DNA of 64,000 bases, taken from assembly GCA_002633005.1 (NCBI GenBank), contig NMRA01000045.1, positions 293,456 to 357,455 on the forward strand. Reading direction: 5' to 3'. Below the pieces are notes generated by a model. That model ran no database searches. It was not told the origin of the DNA and worked only from the letters and a program-made list of their open reading frames with translations. This document shows, piece after piece, positions 34,454-47,074 of this stretch (positions are counted from its first letter, which is position 1; every line of letters begins with the position of its first letter). This stretch comes from Phoronis australis. Taxonomy: Eukaryota; Phoronida; Phoronidae. The position numbers and the translations under genes were made by a program.

Positions 34454-37400
34454 CTACGGGGACAGACACAGGGTTCGGACCAGCTTAAATCCCCTGGTGC
34501 CATCCGGGCCTTTCGGCTGACGAGTGACAACTAGTTTTGGCAGGTCGCTCTGATCGCTTACACTCTTCAGTCTGCTCAACAAGTGTTCAGGGCGTTGTCT
34601 CTCACTGTAATCAAAACAAGAAAGTGGTGTGAATGGGACTTTGTCAGACGACAAATCATTCTCACTCGGTACCCGGGGTGCAGCTAACAGACCAACCAAC
34701 GGCTCGTTGTATTTGTGAGTACTTCAACATAATTATTTTTAAATTAAAAAATGACAAAAATAAGCACACCCAATAATGAAAAGTGGAAAAACAAATCTTT
34801 CACTTTTCTTATCAAACCATCTCAGAGGAATGAGGGTCCTGTATGGGAACTAATTAATACATTAAGGTGGAGAAAATAGAAAAGCTAATATAAAACAAAC
34901 CGGACTTGTAATAGCATAACAATATTAGGTACTCAAGACTCACGTGATCTTGCGCAGGCTGCAGGCCGAGTACTTCAGGTTGCGCTGGTTCTGCACTACA
35001 ACAAACTCGACCTCATCGCCTGGCTGTATGGTGGCGCCATCGTGCACCTCGCTCAGGTGGAAGAACAGCTTTTTGCCTTCCTCTGCCTCGTACTGGATGA
35101 AGCCAAACTGAGGAGGGAACAAAACAACAGATCGTAACTACAGAATGGTAGGAAAACAATTAATACAAGAAATGCTGTGTAAACCAGACCAACACTCAAA
35201 ACTTGAGAATAAGTTCAGTACCTGCTTGCAAAGTCGTACCAATCTGCAAGACAGTGTGACAAAGGCTTTTATGTGGGTTGCTCAGTCAGTTGGCAACAGT
35301 GGGGAAAGACTGCTCACGTCAAACCACTAGCTGCACTACTGCAGTGTTGAGGTGTTGCAGCTGAACTATGCATTTATCTCTCAGGTGGGGTACTAACCAT
35401 GTCAGAATAAGAGTCGGGTGAAATTGCCAAAACTGGTAGTTTCCTATCAGAGTTCAGTATCCCTTGAACTATACAGGAGATCTCACAATTTTCTGCCTTA
35501 CATCAATAGCACATCATTGCCACAGCACATATATGCTGCCCTTCTCCCAACACCTACCTGTCCCTTGACTGAATCCACCTTGGCCCGAACATACTTTCTA
35601 ATAGCAGCCACATTGACGGCGCGCACGTCACCCGTTGCCCTCGTCTTGGCCACCTGGAAGCGTACGGCGTCGCCCTTCTGTAGGAAGTCACGCCGATCGG
35701 CCAGGCTGGCGATGCCGTACGGGTAGCACACTGTCTTGGCGTCACCTGCTGGAGAAGAGCGATTTACTCAGGTTGCACAATACTCCTTCCCACTAAAACG
35801 GAGGGATATGGAGGGGAGGGTATAATGTATGACTGCCACTGCTAACATAAATACCTGATAACACACGCTTATCTAACTGGGTAAATGGCAGAGACAAAAT
35901 CCAATTAGCTGCATTGCTTAGTTTCTACCCAAAGAACCCTGTCATGTTTTAAAAAACCAGGAGTGAACACAGCTGTGTCCTTCAGTCTATTTCATTTCAA
36001 GACATACAATCCATTCCACAGATTTCTGACTCCACTGATTACTGAAATATGAAGTGGCCATCTCAAATTTCACACATTGTAAAGATTTTGCAGACTTATC
36101 CCCCTCTAAGGCATATGCACGCATTAAAAGTATCCCAGTTCAAAAATCCATTACTTTGAGGAAAATAAATAGTGCTTTTCTCGTTCTCCTGTACAGATCA
36201 GGCTCTCTGTGGCAAGTGCCTGTCGACTTTGCATAAAGCATTTACTTGAACCACGCACAACTGCTTAGTCAATCCACAGCAAGTGTCAAACTGCAACACA
36301 AACCTTCACCGCCCACTTGCACCAGTCCGCAGTACTCCTCCTGCTCTGGATTCACAATTCTCATTGGTCGCTGGACAATGCCACTCAGCATCGCTGGCTG
36401 GGTATCCTATAAAATAGCATCCAAGTTATTGCAACCGGTTTGGGTCGCAACTTAAAGCTATTAGAAGGTCACCTTCTGTGAAAAATAACTGTAATATCAA
36501 TGATCATCACTGACCCCAGTGCTGAGACATCACGCCACTTGGCAAGTACAAGTCCAAAAAGATTCTCTCCCCACCGGTGCTCAAACCTGGGAACTTCTAC
36601 AATCTGTGCACACGCCCCAATCCACTGAGCCATCAGGACCACCAAGCCATCAGGACCACCGAGCCATCAGGACCACTGAGCCATTGGGACCACTGAGCCA
36701 TCAGGACCACTGAGCCATCGGGACCACCAGTGGAATACAGACATCTAATCAGATCGTGGACTTCTTTAAAGCACACGATCTGATTAGATGTCTGTATTCC
36801 AGATACATGTATAAAACAGGCCTGAACCTGTTTCTTGCCAAAATCAAAAGTGATTCCTAGCCCTGGAAAGAACTGAGAGAACGTTCTAGCTCAAGACGTG
36901 CTCGTCATACAAAATGACTCGTCGTCTCAATTCAATTCATTGAGCCTGGTCTCAAACAACAACAAACTGTCAGTTCCATTGAAACTCACTACAGCCCAAC
37001 TCCACAATGCCAGGTTCATTTACAGTACGTATCATAAGCTTGTCTAATCTGACCCAAACATTTCACAGCAGTATTCTTCGACGTCTTACCACAGGGCAGA
37101 CTGTGCCTCGTTGCACTTTGCGTATGTTCTCCGCACTCAGCTTGCTACTCTTCTTAGTCAATGAGTACTCCACCTCATCAGCCAGGTCCAGGCTGTTGGC
37201 ATCACCCTCGAATGCACTGCAACACAATACAAAAAAGACAATCAGTTGAGGTTGGGAGTCTCTGCAAAATACAAACATACAAACACCAGTTTAGACGACA
37301 CCTCTGTCTCTTGTAAATCATGAAAACTATGTCCCACGTTTTTTTACACCCAATGGCAAACATCAGTGTTTTTGATAAACCTGTCAAGACAGTCTAGCAA

Positions 37401-40400
37401 CACTATGTCAAGAACATGACAGTTCATGTCATTCAGTTTTAATTCCAAAGATATTGACATGTTTACATTCACCAACAACACGACAAAGGGTTAATCTCAC
37501 AGATCTCCACGCATTAATAGGAACCCAGTCAACAGAGCAGTTCCACCATTGTGTACAGAATGAGGAGGGCATGTTTACCTGAAGTGAAAGAAGAGTTCCT
37601 TCTCCATGTCGGCAGCCTCAATGAAGCCATAGTTGTCCTTGAGAGTGGCAATGAAGCCCTGCTGCTTGGGGGCGCTGGTGCGGCTCACCACACGAACATT
37701 GACTGCGTAACGAGTGTTGTTCCGTTTCGACTCGCAGAATTGGAACTCGACCTAGGTGACAGTGAAAGGATGACGAAATGGTACTGGTTATGCATTGCAT
37801 GGAATTGGTTGGAATAAATGGAACAGTAAATCTTCCTTCTATCATCAATGACTCAGACCACATACTGGTACAAAACTAGTCTCAATCTGTCCTTTAATCA
37901 GATAAAAAGTGATTTCTTGGTTTGGGAAGCACCAATAGTTTCTTATTGCTGAAGATCAGGCATAAGATCTTACTTGAAACGGTGGGTCCCTTTTATGCAC
38001 TGAGGACAGGCAATAAAGGACATTCAGTCATTTCTTCCCATACCAAGAAATAGTTTTTCATCTGAGAAAGGAATAAGTTGAGATGTGATCTATATCAAGA
38101 ACTGTTTAATAATACTTCTGCTGAAGGCAGGTTTATAGTCCTACGTTCTCTGGTCCACTTCTGTGCCAGCATCAGTCTCATTTATACAACTGACCACGGA
38201 CAATGACATCACCAAGTTCAACAAACCTTCAGAGTGCTGCTATAGCTATTCTGACAAATATGAAATGGCACTCCCACACACAACACACAGGCACGTGGTC
38301 TATTTCATCCAGTCTTGGTGGGAGAACAGAATTCAAGCAACTTTTAATTGCCAAATAGCTTCACAGACAGACTTTGAAACATGCTTCCACAACTACCATG
38401 ACAGTCATCTTATAAACAAGACATATGATTACCTTATCCCCAAATTTTGGTTCAGCTGATCGGAAGTTCAAGTCTTTGGCATAGTAGGGTACTAATATGG
38501 ACTTTCCGTCAACATTAGCAGCGATTGTGCCGGCAATTTCTTCTTTGTTTTTGGCTGAAAAATGACAGTCGAGCTATTTGGTACCTCACATCAAATCAAG
38601 TTGATGACAGATCTATCCTTCAGGTGACAGATAAATGAAAAGTCTAAATAACTCAAGTCAGAACTTCACAACTGGAAATTTAAGGTACAAAGGGTACATT
38701 CTGTTAGCATGATTTGTACGGAATGTTGCCAAGCAACATTAGGCAGCTTTATGACCATTTGTAGCAATTATCTAGAAAGCCGTTAAAAGTAGGAAAACAA
38801 CAATTTTGGCGATGACTTGTGTTTCAAACTCAAGAATTGTAAGCGTATTTCTCAACTACCATTTAATAAGACTCACATGGACTTTTGTGCGAGGCTGGCT
38901 CCTTATCGACAACTCCGGTGTACCTACAGTCAGAGATGTTCTCCAGCTGGATGGTACCGCGGGGCACCTGCTTGATGCGGATGGCGATCTGGCGACTTTC
39001 GCAAGTCGGGTCCTGCAACACAAACATGGGATGTTTAAACTCCAGAAAATGACTTGTGAGTTTATTAGGGTTGGTCAACCTTAAAATTGTGAATTTGAAA
39101 ATGGAGTCAATACATATTGCCTGTGACTTGAGTTGTCGATTCACTTGTTAAAAATTCCGAAACATACAGAGTGGTAATGTTTTTAAACCCCAGAGCACTT
39201 TAGTTAAGAACCTAACACTAATAGGTTAAACAGCAGCGAACTGCCCCTTTAACTTTGCATTTGTGTGATGTGTGATGCGAAAACACTCCGCACGTGTACA
39301 TTGGCACTCTTTCGTGTCAATGGAAAAAAGTAATCATTCTAACTAAAACACTTAACTTTTACACGACAAAATTACAACATCTGCCACAAAGGCAACCTCC
39401 TTCAGCATCCAAACAACACCGTCCATAACTTTTGAGGGTATATTTGGACTACGCAGATTATACTAAAAACCTCCACGCACTCAAGGTGTGCCTTATCTCA
39501 AAGTCCGAACCAGTCAAGTTATGCAGTGTGCCTCATGCTTAAATCGCAGAATAAAGTCACAGCTGCATCCATGTGTACCTGAATGACTGTGAACTCCACC
39601 TCGTCCTGAACTCTGACCTCCACTGAAGGATCCATCATCTCGCTGAAGTGGAAGAACATCCTTGCGTCACGGTCCGTGCAGCGGATGAAGCCGTAGCCCT
39701 CCTTGATAGCTGCCACCACACCCTGCCATGAAGACAACATCAAACTGAGTTAAGGGACCACTTTTCACACTTCAGTGCACTTTCCCTCACCCTACCCTTT
39801 CCTTAATACCTCCTTCCTCCTCTGCTTTCCACTGGGAGCAAACAATAAAGAAAATGGTAGACTCTCCTTTAAAGCCTGTGGCTACAGTTCGATTAAGAAT
39901 GCATTAGACAATATCACCGCAATGCAGACTTCACAAGAGAGAGAGAGAAACCAATCAGCAACATGACAGGACATTTTGTTCTACAACAGAGCAGCTGTGA
40001 GATTTAAAGCACAGCGCAGACATATAACAAACGAGGCTGCTACAGCCACAGGCACTCCATACCTGTTCCCTGTTCTNTTTATACTTCTATGTCAAGTGAA
40101 TATTGGAACTTGTTTATCTTACTCCTCATACTTTTTATTTAAAAATCATCAATTTTCTTATATGTATTAACACCAGTTTAGTGTTGCATAACTTTTCAAT
40201 TCAATAGGACTGCAGACAATCAGTTGGCTCAAATCAAGTTGCCCATGGCTTGAGTAATGGCTTAGTGAACATATTGCACTCTGTTCACTGGCAATATGGG
40301 CTTTTTTGTATTGGGACAAGTTAGGATATATGCCAATTGCATTTTTTGGGTTTTGAGGGCTGAAGTAACCAACCTCTCAACATTAACAGGTCAAAAATAC

Positions 40401-43400
40401 CACCCATTTTTAATTCATCACTTCTTACAGGAACGACCACCCATAATTTGAGTTTTTTTCTGAAGACCACCACCCATGAATTTTTATTTCTACTGCCGCC
40501 TCCCCCTCCCACACGGATTTTACTGGAACAGCCCTTACTTTTACACGACAAAATTACAACATCTGTCACAAAGGCAACCTCCTTCAGCATCCAAATAACA
40601 CCGTCCATAACTTTTGAGGGAATATCTTGCCTTATTGTACTAAAAACCTCCACACATTCAAGGTGTGCCTTATCTCAAAGTCCGAACCAGTCAAGTTATG
40701 CAGTGTGCCTCATAGAATACAGTCTCAGCTGCATCCATGTGTACCTGAATGACAGTGAACTCCACCTCGTCCTGAACTCTGACCTCCACTGAAGGATCCA
40801 TCATCTCGCTGAAGTGGAAGAACATCCTTGCGTCACGGTCCGTGCAGCGGATGAAGCCGTAGCCCTCCTTGAGGGCTGCCACCACACCCTGCCATGAAGA
40901 CAACATCAAACTGAGTTAAGGGACCACATTTCACACTTCAGTGCACTTTCCCTCACCCTACCCTTTCCTTAATACCTCCTTCCTCCTCTGCTTTCCACTG
41001 GGAGCAAACAATAAAGAAAACAGTACTCTCCTTTAAAGCCTGTGGCTACAGTTCGATTAAGAATGCATTAGACAATATCACCGCAATGCAGACTTCACAA
41101 GAGAGAGAGAGAAACCAATCAGCAACATGACAGGACATTTTGTTCTACAACAGAGCAGCTGTGAGATTTAAAGCACAGCACAGACATATAACAAACGAGG
41201 CTGCTACAGCCACAGGCACTCCATACCTGTTCCCTGTTCTCTCCAGAGCTGGCGAAGCTTTCCTCGGACAGCTCTATGTTCGTGGCTCGCTGCAACTTGT
41301 CCCGTCGGTCCGTGGCCACATTGAAAAGCACCACATCCCCGGGGTGAAGGGTGTAGTCACCCTTCTGGTCCTTGTCCCCAAACTGAATTTCTACCGTCCT
41401 GCAAGCATGCAGTGACTCATTACAAAAAGTGTAAAAACCAACAACACATGTATTTACACCCAATATGCCCCCTAACAAAATGCTCACTAAATAGTCACTC
41501 GAGACATAAGAATTTTCTCAGAAGATTTAAAAAACTATAATTATAATTAGGTCATTATCAACGTGAATGAGTCGTACCACTAGTCTGTGGCCACAGAATT
41601 GGTATTTTAATAAGATCAACCACAGGACAAAAGTGAAAGCTAGCAGACATATTCAGTAATCCTTTACCTTGTACCATTCTCATATTCGATTCGTCCAGCC
41701 AGCGGATCACTCTGTCGACGTCCGTGAGCACTCTTCAGTGTGCGAACAACACGACCACACATTTGTTCAGTGCCTATGTCCTCAAAGATCACAGTTCCTT
41801 CGGGCAGCCGCTTAATACCCACGGCTACTTCTTTATTCTACAATTTACAGCAATTATTACATTTCACTTCACCCTCAATGAATCTTAGATTACAATATAA
41901 TGGAAATTAAAAACTTCCCAGTCTCATGGTCATCATCCCGTAATAGAGAACAGAATTTCCCACTTTGACTTGATTTTTATGTCCTCCACACACAAACAGT
42001 TTAAGTGATATAAATTATGGAAAGTAGCCTAATCCTGAATTGATACTCTAATTTTCTTCTGGTGTTGTGACGCTGCCTTACTCCTTCTACAGGGAAATGG
42101 TAACTGACAAACTCACACGAAACTTGCACTGAACCTCAGTCAGTGTTCTAGTGGTTTACTGTGTCAAAGTATTGAAGCTTAAGTTGAACCTTATTCCTTC
42201 AGGCAGAGACAAATTGCACCAATGCTGAGGTGATCAGTGTGGAGAAAGAACACTCGACAAGTGCTCTGAAAACAACCGTTGATATCGTGTTCGGTCTATT
42301 GATAGGCCTTGCACCGACGCGCGACTATCGTAGGCAGAACAGAACATTTTCCACAACTGCTGCTGTCCCTTACGTTAAAAATGTCCCTAAGGATATCCGC
42401 AGAACTTTTCACCTGAAGGTATTAGAATAGCTCATACTCCTATTGTCAGTCTTAGGGGCAATTAAGTGCACCCGAAGAACAAACCTCAGCATGGAGTGAT
42501 GTATCACATTTTGAGCTGTGGTGATAAGTGCGTGAATTCCCACATAGACAAGATTAACCAGCCACTCAGAAAGCATGTTTGAGCACTGCAGTGTTTGGAC
42601 ACCACAGTGAGACAGAACATTCACTAGAACCAGTGGATTGAGAGTGCCAGACAAAGAGAGCTTGTAGCTTGAGAGGGCCATCAGAGATACTGTGTGGAAA
42701 AGCCGAGAATACCTCTGTGCAGCATCAGTATTGAGTTTTCAGACACATGGTCCAGGGCCATGCAAGTGTTACTGTCTGAGTTCTGCACAGTTTTTGTGGG
42801 AATCATACACTCACCATTCCACAGGCCACTACACACAGTAAGAAGAAAATTATAGCATATTTCCAGAAGTTCTGGACAGGTTTATAATTTGCACATCGAG
42901 CACTTCTGTCATGTTCATCATTTTAATGCCAAAATAACAATTGGCGTAAAATCTTGGAATATGCAATGTACCTACTTGATGTGAAAAACAAGATTTAAAA
43001 ACTATCAACAAAAAATAGTGAATATCATAGAAAGAGCAAAATGATACATAAAACACAAACTAAAAGCTACAGCTTTGGAGCTCTACATTGATGCAGCAAA
43101 TGGTGCTCACATTTCTTATCTGTATGTTGAACTCAACATCGTCTCCAAGTATGAGCTCGGCTATGTCGCCGCAGTACTCGCTGTAGTGGAAGAAAATCTC
43201 TTTCACTACGTCAGCTCGCTCAATGAAGCCAAAATTGTTGTCCTTCATCGAGCAGACCACGCCCTGGTACTGGCATGACGACTTCTCTGAATGTAGAGGG
43301 CGAAGTTTGCAGGCGCGAATGTTGCCATTCCTGGAATGCCAAAAACAAGATGGCACTGATCGACTACGAACTCGGACAAACACTAGAAAGAGTGCATTTG

Positions 43401-46400
43401 TTCGACTGTAATATCTTTTGCAACCGCCATGCACAAGTGTTCGTGTACGTTATGTAGATAGACATTGCGACACATACGAACATCACTTACATTTGGTGTT
43501 GTTAGAAGAAATAATTCAAGCGCTAAAATAAACCCAGTTCACGAAATCAAAAAAGTTTATGAGTGATATTTTTGGCCTGGTGAACCATCATAGTCTCAAA
43601 CTTGTTCAGAAAGTTTGTGTAATCTCACTCTTAAGTATCAATGGGTGTTTACAGACAGCCCTACGATTGTGACAGGCCGATTACGACCCCTCCCACCTCT
43701 TGTCCGTGGCAATGTAGAAGGTGACCTGGTCACCCAGTTTTAGTTTGTCGCCCTCAAAGTCGTCGGGCGAGAATGGCAGAAAGAAGCACTCGCCCATGCT
43801 CTCGTAGGACACACGACCCAGGCCGTCTGACAGTCCTGGTGACATACCCTGTAATGACACAGGTGAACTGTAATAACCAAACATCGTAGCTCAGCCGCTG
43901 TGCGTGACAGTACCAGAATGTACAAATCTAAAACCTACAATGTTTTTAACGAAGGTAATTAACCGTGAAGCTATATGTGCCGTGTGCATGTCGTCAAAGT
44001 TCAGTCGCATGATGGTTGCTCTAGGTTGACATCACTTCAAATGCTATTTACTCAGAATCTGATATTTTAAAATTTTTAAAACGATATAATCATCTATTCA
44101 AACTGTGCTCTGTGAAATAGTCAGACATATAAAAAAGAGTGTAGTACGAAAAATTAGTCCCGAATATTACTATGTGAGGCTGTATGTATAAAGTAGATAT
44201 CTCAATAGAGTCAAACTTATCCAAAAACGTAGATGTGAATTCTTCAAAGCACAAAACAGATGGAGTTTCTCTGTTCGACTGGTGGACCCACTAGCTCAGT
44301 GGACTTGAGCATCTGCATGGGTTGTAGAAGACCCCGTGTTTAAGTACTGGTCAGGAAAAGATCCTTATCTTTTCACACAGATATTCAATAGCCATGTGAT
44401 ATGACCACGTGACTGATGGATGTGTATTTGATGCAAATAATCCACAATTTTAAGAAAAAAATATTTGAAAGCGGTATTTCGTTCCAGGTAGCATGTGATA
44501 AAATAAGCCAGCAATGCATATTGCCAAAGCGTTCGTCTTCAAGGGATATATTTGTAATACAATGAAATCCAGGAACTCAAGTATACACACCAAACTTACA
44601 TTTTTGTTCTTAGATATTTTAGCTTCGGCCACTATGGAGCCTTGAACACGCGATTCACTAAGTAGTTCATTTTCTTCACTTTTGCTCACACTTATTGCTA
44701 TAGGGCGCCCAGTGCGATTGTCACGTGATGTTTGGAATTCAACAAAATCTGAAAGGCAAAACCGTTTTAGAAAGGGCTCAAGAAGAAGTTGACCACTGCA
44801 ACACATTTGGTCACACATCCCTTTTAAGCTAATAGAAAATTCACATCAATGTGGTATAAAATCACATAAAGATTCAAATTTTATTTTCCTAAAACATTCG
44901 CTGCAATGTAGTCCCGACTGTATTACTGCACCATTACGTCCATGGGAGTCTGTGCAGAATTGTGCTTATATGCAAAACTAGGCACACCCGCCAATAAGTG
45001 AACCATTCGAGTAAAAAAGGCCGCGAAAAAAGCCCAATTTCGGACATAGGTCCACAGGCCTAAAGGCATAGCAATATGAAATACATAACTACCAAATTTC
45101 TTGAAAATATAACAAGGACCTCCAAAGACGCACAACCAAACGTAACAAATTGTCAATAGGGGGCATAAGGGTAGTCAAAACAAGTGCGCCTGTGTATGAA
45201 TTAATGTATGTGCCTATGTAGGAGACATTGCCTGCGCTTATATGTGAAACTTAGGCGCATGTGTCAAAATGTGAACCACTTGGGTAAAAAGGCCACGAAA
45301 AAGGCATTATTTCCGATATAGTCCCACGGGCCTGAAGGCACGGCAATACAGTAAAAGACTTATGCTTAGCCTCTGGCTGCCATACAATCTTGTGGAAGCT
45401 CTCAAAATTTTACTAATTATATCGAAAACACAGGAGGTACTACTATGCGCCGTGCCCAGAGCCTTATAGTTAAACCATATCACACAGAAAACAAAATATT
45501 CAAAACAAACTTTCCTTCACAGACTACTAAAGTGCTTACAGCTAAGGGTGGCTACAGAGGCAGAGCTTTGAGCCCAGCTGTCTGCCTCAAGTGAACGATA
45601 GATGAGCTAACAGCTCACGTCAAGGTGAGAACAACTGAAAGAGCTAGCTGCTAGTCCAGTCACTTGTTCTCACAATTTCAAACCTTGTCAACAGGCTTTC
45701 AAAATACACAACTTTGAGGATTTGTAATGACTCAAAAATTGCATAAAACGTAAAGGAAACAATAATTTGGAAATTGAAGTTTCATCTTCAACATTCAATT
45801 ATCAGAAGGAATTGGTTAACGATTTCGATACCGTTGTGCTATCAATGTACTTTTTTGCTCAATTTTACTAAAAAGACAAGGTCACGTGACAAACTTAATG
45901 GCACATTGGCATATTGCCAAAAAATATCATCGGACTTATACTTTCACAAAATACACAAATTTAACGATTTAAATTCCCAGTAGTTTTGGAAATATAAGGT
46001 GGGGAACCACATATCATATTTAAACTGACAATTGTCCAGATTGAAGACCTACCTCCTATCTTGGCGTTGTCTATGTTACCTCTGAATTCACTGAAGTGGA
46101 AGAACAGACGGGCGTCCTGCTCACAGCACTGAATAAACCCATAGGAATGCTGGAATAAACAGAGCGGCTCTGCTTTAGAGTGTGAAGGACTACAATAAGG
46201 CATTAATAGCTTAATAGCACTCACTGATAAGATTTGTTTAGTTTAATGATAAATATAAATGGAGAAAGACAGAAATAGTAACAGCTGTCACTAACTCAAG
46301 TTACTAACATATTTAAAAAGATAACCAAGACGTTCGTGGTAAAAACACTCAAAATAGACGAGTGAAAAACAGAAAAAGTACATTGTCGTTATTTAACAAC

Positions 46401-46996
46401 ACTTACAAGGAATAGCAGAGTTCTCACATAGTCTTTTAGTGCTTAATTGTCGATTCATTACGGCGACATCCCTCAACATAGTAGCAATGTCCTGAAGAGC
46501 TCCATTTTTACTAAAATGATTTCCCATGGCCTAAAATACGCCTTCACTATTTGCAGCTTTCCACTTTTGCTCCCACCCAGAAATTGAATCCTGGTGAAAA
46601 CCTCGAATTTTGCACGTCAGTTACAGGGGCACTGCATTTTGACAACCAGAATGCTCCATTGAACAACAGGCATCATGCTGGTTTTCAATATTCGGGAACA
46701 CCTCGAATTGCATACAGCCATATACCAACATGTGACCTATCAGCGTATAACAATACTAAGGACAAGCATGATACCGGACAACATGTCATGCTTTCGTGTG
46801 GACTTACGAGGAGCTTCTCAATATTTCCTGTTTCCCTAACGTTGGACACTTGTGCACTGTTGTTGCTATGTTGCGATGCTCTCGGACTCTTGGCTCCTGA
46901 CGACGGCTGGTAGGCAAGAATGGCAGGATCCTGTGATGGCGGCATGAATCTCTGGCGATTCCACTGAGGACTCATTTTCTTCGTTGGCGTTGACAT
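34454..46996 (-). CDS. CSDE1: Cold shock domain-containing protein E1 (UNR), 816 aa
   Basis: Cytoplasmic RNA-binding protein that controls translation and stability of mRNAs with purine-rich sites. Exons in transcription order: 46996-46808, 46149-46053, 44748-44600, 43848-43697, 43330-43111, 41837-41668, 41398-41227, 40888-40745, 39012-38877, 38554-38433, 37751-37579, 37216-37090, 36406-36310, 35745-35558, 35107-34944, 34604-34454. All are GT-AG and phases agree, giving 817 codons with stop (human 798 aa). Canonical cold shock domains show the RNP motifs [50 protein letters not shown] and FGFIQY/LFFHLSE, separated by the non-canonical domains of this family. [10 protein letters not shown] at the N-terminus and [12 protein letters not shown] near the C-terminus are family signatures. 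The N-terminal extension of about 52 residues is Ser/Pro/Gln-rich and longer than in human. A second copy of the exon at 40888-40745 exists at 39722-39579. Confidence 0.95.
36515..36636 (-). repeat. tRNA-derived SINE (minus orientation)
   Basis: On the minus strand, a box A-like 'tggctcagtgg' is followed about 40 bp later by 'ggtttgagcacc', close to a B box. The order and spacing match a tRNA gene. The same family occurs on the plus strand at 44283-44375: both share CTCAGTGGA, TTGTAGAAG and the B-box region. It lies in a CSDE1 intron, in sense with the gene. It is too degenerate to be a functional tRNA. Confidence 0.6.
36626..36729. repeat. 17-bp tandem array x 6, grown from a SINE end
   Basis: Units of the form 'gagccatcaggaccac(c/t)'. 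The unit includes 'tgagccat', the complement of the A-box end of the adjacent SINE, so the array appears to have expanded from the SINE 5' end. Confidence 0.85.
36731..36801. repeat. Perfect 28-bp inverted repeat (hairpin) in CSDE1 intron
   Basis: Arms 36731-36758 and 36774-36801 are exact reverse complements (arm 1 starts 'tggaatacagacatctaatc') around a 15-base loop. Directly abuts the 17-bp array. In the pre-mRNA it would fold into a strong stem-loop. It could be a tiny palindromic insertion or a replication template-switch product. A microRNA precursor is less likely because the stem is short and has no mismatches. Confidence 0.85.
39355..41240. repeat. CSDE1: Duplicated CSDE1 segment around n (40077), with a second copy of one exon
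   Basis: 39355-40076 repeats 40537-41240. Each contains a 144-bp exon (39722-39579 and 40888-40745, minus strand) coding 48 residues with YGFIRC and MFFHFSE. The only residue difference is Ile versus Leu in VVAA(I/L)KEG. Copy A also holds the last bases and donor of the preceding exon, then stops at the n, so that preceding exon is incomplete there. Sequence 40078-40536 between them is absent from copy A's flank. The exon is phase 0 at both ends, so both copies could be spliced in frame (864 residues) or used alternatively. The break at the n makes an unmerged allelic contig end more likely. Confidence 0.85.
40078..40536. other. Contig-specific intron sequence, possible haplotype insertion
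   Basis: This 459-bp stretch follows the n at 40077 and precedes duplicated copy B. The equivalent place before copy A (about 39150-39354) is different, so the two contigs diverge here. It contains 'cccacacggattttactgg' and C-rich runs and may be transposon-derived. No gene is seen in it. Confidence 0.45.
44283..44375 (+). repeat. tRNA-derived SINE relic (plus orientation)
   Basis: A box-like 'tagctcagtgg' at about 44292, then 'ttgtagaag' and a B-box-like 'gtgtttaagtac', with tRNA-like spacing. It pairs with the minus-strand copy at 36515-36636. Antisense within a CSDE1 intron. Degenerate, so not called as a tRNA gene. Confidence 0.55.
44985..45365. repeat. Diverged direct repeat pair in CSDE1 intron
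   Basis: About 44985-45085 and 45265-45365 share, in order, 'gtgaacca', 'gagtaaaaaaggcc/gggtaaaaaggcc', 'cgaaaaa', 'cca(c)(a/g)ggcct(a/g)aaggca(t/c)' and 'gcaata'. The spacing is about 280 bp. Origin unknown. Confidence 0.55.
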
Positions 46997-47074
46997 TTCT
47001 TATTTTTGTTCTTGTTACTTAATACAGCTTAACCTGAATGCCATGGATAATGAAGTGTGATTAGTACGAGTTGT
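46997..47074 (-). promoter_or_regulatory. CSDE1 5' untranslated and promoter-proximal region
   Basis: Sequence immediately upstream of the CSDE1 ATG (46996-46994). No TATA box or splice acceptor is obvious, so the first coding exon is probably also the first exon. Upstream of about 47075 the sequence is duplicated by an assembly join, so the promoter is represented by two versions. Confidence 0.35.

Noticed and set aside
36731-36801. microRNA precursor
   Set aside because: The stem is only 28 bp, perfectly paired and next to a repeat array; there is no sign of a typical 60-80 nt imperfect hairpin.
44283-44375. tRNA gene
   Set aside because: A and B box-like motifs are present but the acceptor stem and arms do not pair cleanly; it is better read as a SINE relic.
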